Of a stretch of DNA of 26,795 nucleotides, positions 22,371 through 26,795 are shown piece after piece; the first letter of the stretch is position 1, and the number at the start of each line of letters is the position of its first letter. Both the position numbers and the translations under genes were made by a program. The stretch comes from Sulfurovum sp. (lineage in GTDB: Bacteria > Campylobacterota > Campylobacteria > Campylobacterales > Sulfurovaceae), in assembly GCA_015661795.1 (NCBI GenBank), contig DQVJ01000115.1, forward strand, positions 1 through 26,795, written 5' to 3'. Below the pieces are notes generated by a model. That model did not search any database and had not been told where the DNA came from. It saw only the letters and a program-made list of their open reading frames with translations.

Positions 22371-23015
22371 ATGGAGTTGTCATTAGTTGTTATTTTTTGG
22401 TATGGGATACTCCATGCTTTTGGTCCTGACCATCTTACTGCGATTGCAGATTTTTCGATTGGTAAGAATAAACGTAATACATTGTTAATCACATCTTTAT
22501 TTGCAGTAGGGCATGGAGTAAGTCTTTTTCTTTTTGCCAAAGTATTAGAGACAGTGGCAATTTCTGAAGAGATTTTAGCATATGGAGATATCATTTCTGC
22601 AACCGTTATTATCGCTATGGGTGTATATCTTCTTTTTATGGTGGGGTTAAATCGTATACAACTACGAAAACACATTCATGAGGGGAAAGAACATATCCAT
22701 ATATGGTTTGGAAAATCACATGAACATGGTGAAGATACAGTAGCCAATACTTCTTCACTTACGCTTGGGCTCCTCATGGGTGCAGGTGGTGTGAGAGGGA
22801 TGCTTATTACGCTTGGTGCAGTGCAAGGTGGGTCTGTAGACTTTTCTTTGGTCGCTGCCTTTACTATAGGTGTGATGTTGGTATTTGGTGCATTTGGTTT
22901 AGTGATGCTTTACATTAATGAAAACTTTTTAGGAAGTCTTACGAATGTAAGAAGAGCATTTATGACTGCGGGTGTGATTTCGCTGGTTGTGGGAACAAAT
23001 ATATTGCTAGGCTAA
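22371..23015 (+). CDS. NicO-family nickel/cobalt permease
   Basis: A 214-residue inner-membrane protein starting at the ATG at 22371, with AGGAG seven bases upstream; the in-frame ATG at 22329 lacks a ribosome site. The nickel-permease signature HAFGPDH (H15-x4-D20-H21) and the second conserved AVGHGVSLFLF (H48) are both present. Hydrophobic segments lie at about 2-18, 38-58, 68-90, 126-145, 150-172 and 190-212. A His-rich loop (about 99-120, KHIHEGKEHIHIWFGKSHEHGED) faces one side of the membrane and probably gathers metal. Being next to hypB, nickel for the hydrogenase is the likely substrate. Close relatives carry cobalt, so specificity is inferred from context. Confidence 0.85.
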   Translation: MELSLVVIFWYGILHAFGPDHLTAIADFSIGKNKRNTLLITSLFAVGHGVSLFLFAKVLETVAISEEILAYGDIISATVIIAMGVYLLFMVGLNRIQLRKHIHEGKEHIHIWFGKSHEHGEDTVANTSSLTLGLLMGAGGVRGMLITLGAVQGGSVDFSLVAAFTIGVMLVFGAFGLVMLYINENFLGSLTNVRRAFMTAGVISLVVGTNILLG

Positions 23016-23017
23016 TT

Positions 23018-23034
23018 TTTCACCTAAGGTGAAA
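23018..23034 (+). promoter_or_regulatory. 17-bp perfect palindrome between nickel permease and hypB
   Basis: TTTCACCT-A-AGGTGAAA is a perfect 8-bp inverted repeat around one base, starting two bases after the permease stop and followed by TTTT. It could be an operator for hypB or a weak terminator hairpin (TTTCACC-TAA-GGTGAAA). The remaining gap to hypB shows only AT-rich DNA and an AGAGGAG ribosome site. Confidence 0.45.
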
Positions 23035-23109
23035 TTTTAGTGAAAGGTATTGAAAAAGAACAAAGCTTTTTTTTAATAAGATATTAAATAGATAGAGGAG
23101 AAATAGTAT

Positions 23110-23964
23110 ATGTGTACAGATTGTGGTTGTAGTATAAGAGGTATGGAAGGTCTTGTGGCCGAAGAGGTTGGTGAACATAGTCATGATGGAGGAAAAACAT
23201 TTCATTCTCATGGACATGAAGATGAGAGTCATAGTCATGCACACGAGCATGATAGTTCAGGTGAACATCAAAAGGCACATGAACATTTGCACCATAATCC
23301 ACAACTTAATGATGCAAAGACTATTTCAGTCATTCAAAAGATTCTTGATAAAAATGACCATGAAGCCAATCATAACAGAAAACATCTAGAAGACAAAGGG
23401 ATTATAGGTATTAACCTTATGTCAAGTCCCGGCTCTGGGAAGACAACACTTTTAGAACATTTGGCGGATGTTGCTACATTTAAATTTGGTGTAGTTGAAG
23501 GTGATTTAGAGACAGAACGTGATGCCGACAGACTCAGAGTAAAAGGTATACATGCACAGCAAATACAAACAGGTACCGCTTGTCACTTAGATGCTTTTAT
23601 GGTGCATAAAGGTTTACATGATATGCCACTTGATGAAATAGATGTGTGTTTTGTAGAAAATGTAGGAAATCTTGTTTGCCCCGCATCGTATGATGTAGGA
23701 GCACACTTGAATATTGTACTTGTTTCTGTACCTGAGGGGGAAGATAAAATAGCTAAGTATCCAGTGATGTTTAGACAAGCTGACTTAGTGCTTATTACCA
23801 AAACAGATTTACTTCCTCATTTTAAGTATGACATAGAAAGAGAAAAAGCAGATGCAAGACGTATTAAACCAAATGTTGATATTTTAGAAGTCAATGTGAA
23901 TGATATAGAGTCTGTTAAAGCAGTTGCAGAATGGATAGAATTTAAAAGAAAAATGAGAGGTTAA
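23110..23964 (+). CDS. hypB: Hydrogenase nickel incorporation GTPase HypB
   Basis: A 284-residue HypB. The N-terminal CTDCGC (C2, C5, C7) is the high-affinity nickel site known from E. coli HypB. A His-rich segment with 14 His lies between residues 23 and 62, as in nickel-storing HypB proteins. The SIMIBI GTPase domain has the P-loop SSPGSGKTT (105-113), VVEGDLETERDADR, the GTACHLDA metal site (C158, H159), FVENVGNLVCPASYD and the base-specificity motif TKTD. It delivers Ni to the large-subunit precursor together with HypA, which is not in the window. An AGAGGAG ribosome site precedes the ATG. hypC follows after two bases. Confidence 0.97.
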   Translation: MCTDCGCSIRGMEGLVAEEVGEHSHDGGKTFHSHGHEDESHSHAHEHDSSGEHQKAHEHLHHNPQLNDAKTISVIQKILDKNDHEANHNRKHLEDKGIIGINLMSSPGSGKTTLLEHLADVATFKFGVVEGDLETERDADRLRVKGIHAQQIQTGTACHLDAFMVHKGLHDMPLDEIDVCFVENVGNLVCPASYDVGAHLNIVLVSVPEGEDKIAKYPVMFRQADLVLITKTDLLPHFKYDIEREKADARRIKPNVDILEVNVNDIESVKAVAEWIEFKRKMRG

Positions 23965-23966
23965 TT

Positions 23967-24278
23967 ATGTGTTTATCAATCCCAAGTAAAGTAGTAGAAA
24001 TTTCAGATGATCAAACAATGTGTACAGTAGATACTATGGGTGTACAGCGTGATGCAAATCTAATGATGATGGGCGATGGTGATGTACAAATAGGTGATTA
24101 TGTACTGTTACACATTGGCTTTGTTATGAATAAAATCGATGAAGTTGAAGCAATGGAATCTATCAATACCTATAAAGAGATTTTGACCCTTATGGATGAA
24201 GAAGATAGACGTAAGGCAATTTTAGAAGATGATGAATGTCCAAATCGAGGCATTCAAGATTTAAAAATAGAGTCGTAA
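23967..24278 (+). CDS. hypC: Hydrogenase maturation chaperone HypC
   Basis: A 103-residue HypC with the diagnostic N-terminus MCLSIPSKVVEI. C2 (after Met removal, Cys1) binds the Fe(CN)2CO group together with HypD and hands it to the large subunit. The OB-like barrel continues with VDTMGVQRDANLMM and GDYVLLHIGFVMNKIDE. The C-terminal helix (about 75-103) is somewhat longer than usual (family 75-95 residues). It sits two bases after hypB and two bases before hypD, so all three are cotranscribed and probably translationally coupled. Confidence 0.96.
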   Translation: MCLSIPSKVVEISDDQTMCTVDTMGVQRDANLMMMGDGDVQIGDYVLLHIGFVMNKIDEVEAMESINTYKEILTLMDEEDRRKAILEDDECPNRGIQDLKIES

Positions 24279-24280
24279 TC

Positions 24281-25426
24281 ATGGAAAATTTAGAATTAAA
24301 AAATCTTTATGATGATTTTCGTGATGGTGAAACCATTAAAGCCTATGCAAATATGATTGCAGAAGATGCAAAAAAGTTAAAAAAACCTATCAATATCATG
24401 GAAGTGTGTGGTGGTCATACACATACAATTATGAAGTTTGGTTTACCACAACTTCTTCCAGAAAATGTAAATTTCATCCATGGACCTGGTTGTCCAGTAT
24501 GTATCATGCCCAAAGAACGTATTGATCATGCATATGTATTGGCAATGCAAGATGATGTGATACTTGTCACCTTAGGTGATATGATCAAAGTTCCAGGATC
24601 TAATGGAAGTTTACAAGATGCTCGTGCCAAAGGTGCTGATGTACGTTTTGTCTATTCTCCAATGGAATGTATCAAAATTGCAGAGGAAAATCCAGATAAA
24701 ACTGTGATTTTCTTTGCCATTGGTTTTGAAACGACAACACCAATGACTGCAGTACTGGTTGAGCAGGTCATCAAACAAAAGATAACAAATATTTTGTTTC
24801 ATATTAATCATGTGACTGTCCCTGAGGTGATGGTTGAACTTATTGACAGTCGTGATGTGCATGTAGATAGTTATAACAATCAGATAGATGCATTTTTAGG
24901 ACCGAGCCATGTGTCAGTCATATCGGGTTCAAAAATTTATGATAAGTTTCCAAAAGATTATGGTCGTCCTGTAGTTGTTACTGGTTTTGAACCTGTGGAT
25001 GCTATGCAGGGTATCTCTATGATTATTAAACAATTCATTGAAGATCGTTGTGAACTTGAAGTACAATATAAACGCGTAGTTAATCATGAAGGAAATCTTA
25101 AAGCCCAAGAGCTTATAGAAACCTATTTTGAAAAAATGAGTCTTTTTAGATGGAGAGGTCTTGGAAATGTACCAGATTCAGGGCTAAAACTTAGAGAAGA
25201 ATATGCAGCGTATGATGCTGAAATCCAATATAAAGATGTACTTCCTATCGCAGAAATTGAAGACCATAAACTTTGTATTTGTGGTGATATATTAAGAGGA
25301 ATGGCAAAACCTCAAGAATGTACTATTTTTGGTACAGCTTGTAAACCCACAACACCTATAGGCTCATGTATGGTGAGTTCTGAGGGAGCGTGTGCAGCGT
25401 ACTATAAGTATGGAAATCTCATTTAA
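24281..25426 (+). CDS. hypD: Hydrogenase iron-cofactor assembly protein HypD
   Basis: A 381-residue HypD, the Fe-S scaffold on which Fe(CN)2CO is built with HypC and HypE. Key sites are intact: MEVCGGHTHTI (C43, metal site) and FIHGPGCPVCIMP (the C71/C74 redox pair). GFEPVDAMQG is present, and the C-terminal [4Fe-4S] region has Cys in CICGDILRG (C332, C334), PQEC (C347), TACKP (C354), GSC (C363) and GAC (C371). The start at 24281 fits the two-base spacing from hypC; an in-frame ATG at 24236 inside hypC would add 15 poorly conserved residues and is rejected. No strong ribosome site, so coupling to hypC is likely. Confidence 0.97.
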   Translation: MENLELKNLYDDFRDGETIKAYANMIAEDAKKLKKPINIMEVCGGHTHTIMKFGLPQLLPENVNFIHGPGCPVCIMPKERIDHAYVLAMQDDVILVTLGDMIKVPGSNGSLQDARAKGADVRFVYSPMECIKIAEENPDKTVIFFAIGFETTTPMTAVLVEQVIKQKITNILFHINHVTVPEVMVELIDSRDVHVDSYNNQIDAFLGPSHVSVISGSKIYDKFPKDYGRPVVVTGFEPVDAMQGISMIIKQFIEDRCELEVQYKRVVNHEGNLKAQELIETYFEKMSLFRWRGLGNVPDSGLKLREEYAAYDAEIQYKDVLPIAEIEDHKLCICGDILRGMAKPQECTIFGTACKPTTPIGSCMVSSEGACAAYYKYGNLI

Positions 25427-25440
25427 CAATTAAATGATAT

Positions 25441-25528
25441 AAGGTGTTGTCTCTTGACAATACCTTGAACTTTAAATAATTATAGATATCTATAGCATAA
25501 CTAAACGGTGTTGTGAGGGCACAACATC
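25441..25528 (+). promoter_or_regulatory. Two tandem hairpins between hypD and hypE sharing one arm sequence
   Basis: Hairpin 1: AAGGTGTTGTC (25441-25451) with GACAATACCTT (25456-25466), 11 pairs including one G-U, loop TCTT. Hairpin 2: GGTGTTGTG (25507-25515) with CACAACATC (25520-25528), nine pairs including one G-U, loop AGGG. Both left arms contain GGTGTTGT, so the arms could swap partners. Between them is a 14-bp perfect palindrome TATAGATATCTATA (25481-25494). Together they fill the 123-base gap, the only large one among hypB-hypX. Attenuation, processing or a secondary promoter are possible. Confidence 0.5.
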
Positions 25529-25549
25529 TTACAAAAGGAAATAGTTTTT

Positions 25550-26542
25550 ATGACAAAAACAATCACTATAGCACACGGTAACGGTGGCGAAGAGAACAAT
25601 GAACTGATTAAAAAAATATTTTATAAACATTTTGAGAATGATATTTTAGCCAAGAGTGAGGATGCAGCTGTCATAGAAGATGGAAAATTAGCATTTACCA
25701 CAGACAGTTTTACAGTAAGCCCTCTTTTTTTCCCTGGAGGAGACATAGGAAAACTTGCAGTGTGTGGTACCTGTAATGACTTGGCAATGATGGGTGCGAA
25801 ACCAAAATATTTGACATGTTCAGTGATTATTGAAGAGGGTTTTCCTACACGTGATTTGGAAAAGATTGTAAAATCTATGAAAAAAGAACTGGAAATCAAT
25901 GGTGCCATGGTAGTTAGTGGAGACACAAAAGTAGTGCCAAAGGGAGCTGTAGATAAACTTTTCATCAATACAACAGGTATAGGTGAAATAGAACAAAAAG
26001 GTATCACTGCTGCTGGGCTTAAATCTGGAATGAGTATTTTGGTATCTCGTGATGTAGGAGCACATGGAGCGACTATCTTTGCAGCACGTGAAGGTATAGA
26101 ACTAGATAGTACACTTCAAACTGACTGTGCTTCTCTTTATCCACAAATCAAAGCATTGATAGATGCAAATGTGAATATCGTTACTTTACGTGATGCGACG
26201 CGTGGTGGTGTTTCAGCTGTACTCAATGAATGGGCTAAGACTTCTGATGTATGTGTAGAAGTAGAAGAAGAGAGTATTCCTGTGCAAGAAGAAGTTAGAG
26301 GTATTTGCGAGATGTTAGGCTTTGAAGCAGTTGACCTTGCCAATGAAGGTACTTTTGTACTATGTGTTGCAAAAGAGGATGAATCCAAAGCTTTAGAGGT
26401 GTTACAAAATACACATACTACTTCCAGAGTGATAGCAACAGTCACTGAACAATACAAAGGTAAGGTATTGCTGAACTCTTCTTGGGGAACAAAAAGATTT
26501 TTAGATTTGCCTACGGGTGAGTTGTTGCCACGTATTTGTTAA
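25550..26542 (+). CDS. hypE: Hydrogenase maturation dehydratase HypE
   Basis: A 330-residue HypE of the PurM/ThiL-like fold. It dehydrates the carbamoyl group received from HypF into a thiocyanate on its last residue and passes CN to iron on HypC-HypD. The essential C-terminus PRIC is present (C330). Other typical blocks are AHGNGGEENNELI, FTTDSFTVSPLFFPGGDIGKLAV, CGTCNDLAMMGAKP, VSGDTKVVPKG, LRDATRGGVSAVLNEWA and LANEGTFVL. An AAAGGAAA ribosome site lies before the ATG. It follows hypD after 123 bases holding two hairpins. hypX begins eight bases after its stop. Confidence 0.97.
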   Translation: MTKTITIAHGNGGEENNELIKKIFYKHFENDILAKSEDAAVIEDGKLAFTTDSFTVSPLFFPGGDIGKLAVCGTCNDLAMMGAKPKYLTCSVIIEEGFPTRDLEKIVKSMKKELEINGAMVVSGDTKVVPKGAVDKLFINTTGIGEIEQKGITAAGLKSGMSILVSRDVGAHGATIFAAREGIELDSTLQTDCASLYPQIKALIDANVNIVTLRDATRGGVSAVLNEWAKTSDVCVEVEEESIPVQEEVRGICEMLGFEAVDLANEGTFVLCVAKEDESKALEVLQNTHTTSRVIATVTEQYKGKVLLNSSWGTKRFLDLPTGELLPRIC

Positions 26543-26550
26543 GAAGATAG

Positions 26551-26795
26551 ATGAAAATACTTCTACTTTGTACAGCATTTAATTCTCAAACACAAGCAGT
26601 ATATACTGCTTTAAAAGATAGAGGAGATAAGGTTGTTGTTTCTTTTGCAATCAGTGAAATGCAAATGTTGGAGGAGGTAGAGGCTTTTCAACCTGAACTT
26701 ATACTTTGTCCATTTTTAAAACGATATTTACCTGCAAGTATTTATGAAAAATATCCTACGTATATCTTTCATCCAGGTCCCATAGGTGATAGAGG
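26551..26795 (+). CDS. hypX: HypX (HoxX) N-terminal part, cut by the window end
   Basis: An open frame of 81 codons runs off the right edge. It begins MKILLLCTAFNSQTQAVYTA and includes ISEMQMLEEVEAFQPELILCPFLKRYLP and YIFHPGPIGDR. The CPFLKRxLP and HPGxxGDR strings are characteristic of the formyltransferase-like N-terminal domain of HypX, which takes 10-formyl-tetrahydrofolate; the C-terminal enoyl-CoA hydratase-like domain (not visible here) releases CO. In Ralstonia and Aquifex HypX supplies the CO ligand of [NiFe]-hydrogenases in the presence of oxygen. A weak AAGAAGATAG ribosome region precedes the ATG. Its place right after hypE supports the call; the C-terminal half is unseen. Confidence 0.85.
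   Translation, partial: MKILLLCTAFNSQTQAVYTALKDRGDKVVVSFAISEMQMLEEVEAFQPELILCPFLKRYLPASIYEKYPTYIFHPGPIGDR

Noticed and set aside
25621..26007. A 128-codon minus-strand frame opposite hypE (similar ones opposite ruvA at 1800-2168 and hypE at 26137-26457).
   Set aside because: These mirror the codon pattern of certain genes on the other strand and show no family features or ribosome sites.
1..26795. CRISPR arrays, tRNA or rRNA genes.
   Set aside because: No regularly spaced repeats were seen and no tRNA-like or rRNA sequence stands out; all intergenic gaps are below 190 bases and accounted for.

Overview
The window is about 26.8 kb of AT-rich (roughly 37% GC by eye), densely coded bacterial DNA. 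The gene set points to a Campylobacterota chemolithotroph of the Sulfurovum/Sulfurimonas kind. The pointers are the hydABCDE order typical of Wolinella, Helicobacter and Campylobacter, a membrane-anchored MurF preceded by an alpha/beta hydrolase as in Helicobacter, and a sulfide:quinone oxidoreductase. The taxonomic call is inference from gene content, not a database match.

Left part (1-9986) is ordinary chromosome: the start of a MurJ lipid II flippase (minus strand, cut by the window edge), an aspartoacylase-family amidohydrolase, RuvA, an NlpC/P60 peptidase, a small cytochrome c, a HI0933/YhiN-type flavoprotein, a YcbB-like L,D-transpeptidase lipoprotein, a DUF4177 protein with a small membrane protein, an alpha/beta hydrolase overlapping a membrane-anchored MurF, a META-domain protein, and a secreted protein with a lysozyme-like E...GIGH pattern.

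Right part (9987-26795) is a [NiFe]-hydrogenase structural and maturation locus. hydA (Tat-exported small subunit), hydB (large subunit), hydC (cytochrome b) and hydD (peptidase family) come first. They are followed by hydE (a HypF-like protein that has lost the catalytic signatures) and hypF. A mixed block of an SDR protein, a tandem CDGSH iron-sulfur protein, a Tat-signal SQR and an IS1595-transposase-like protein sits in the middle. Then come a NicO-type nickel permease, hypB, hypC, hypD, hypE and the start of hypX. No hypA is seen; it may lie downstream. The parts fit together: the permease and HypB supply Ni, HypC/D/E/F build Fe(CN)2CO, and HypX is expected to provide CO when oxygen is present. 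The mature HydABC would pass periplasmic H2 electrons to quinone, as SQR would with sulfide electrons.

The most unusual content is in the hydrogenase operon itself. The small subunit has Asn in place of one proximal-cluster Cys (CxxN instead of CxxC). HydD lacks two of the three metal ligands known from HybD. HydE keeps the HypF zinc fingers but not the acylphosphatase, carbamoylation or Kae1 metal signatures. Several inverted repeats at the hydC/hydD, nickel permease/hypB and hypD/hypE junctions may tune expression inside the operon.
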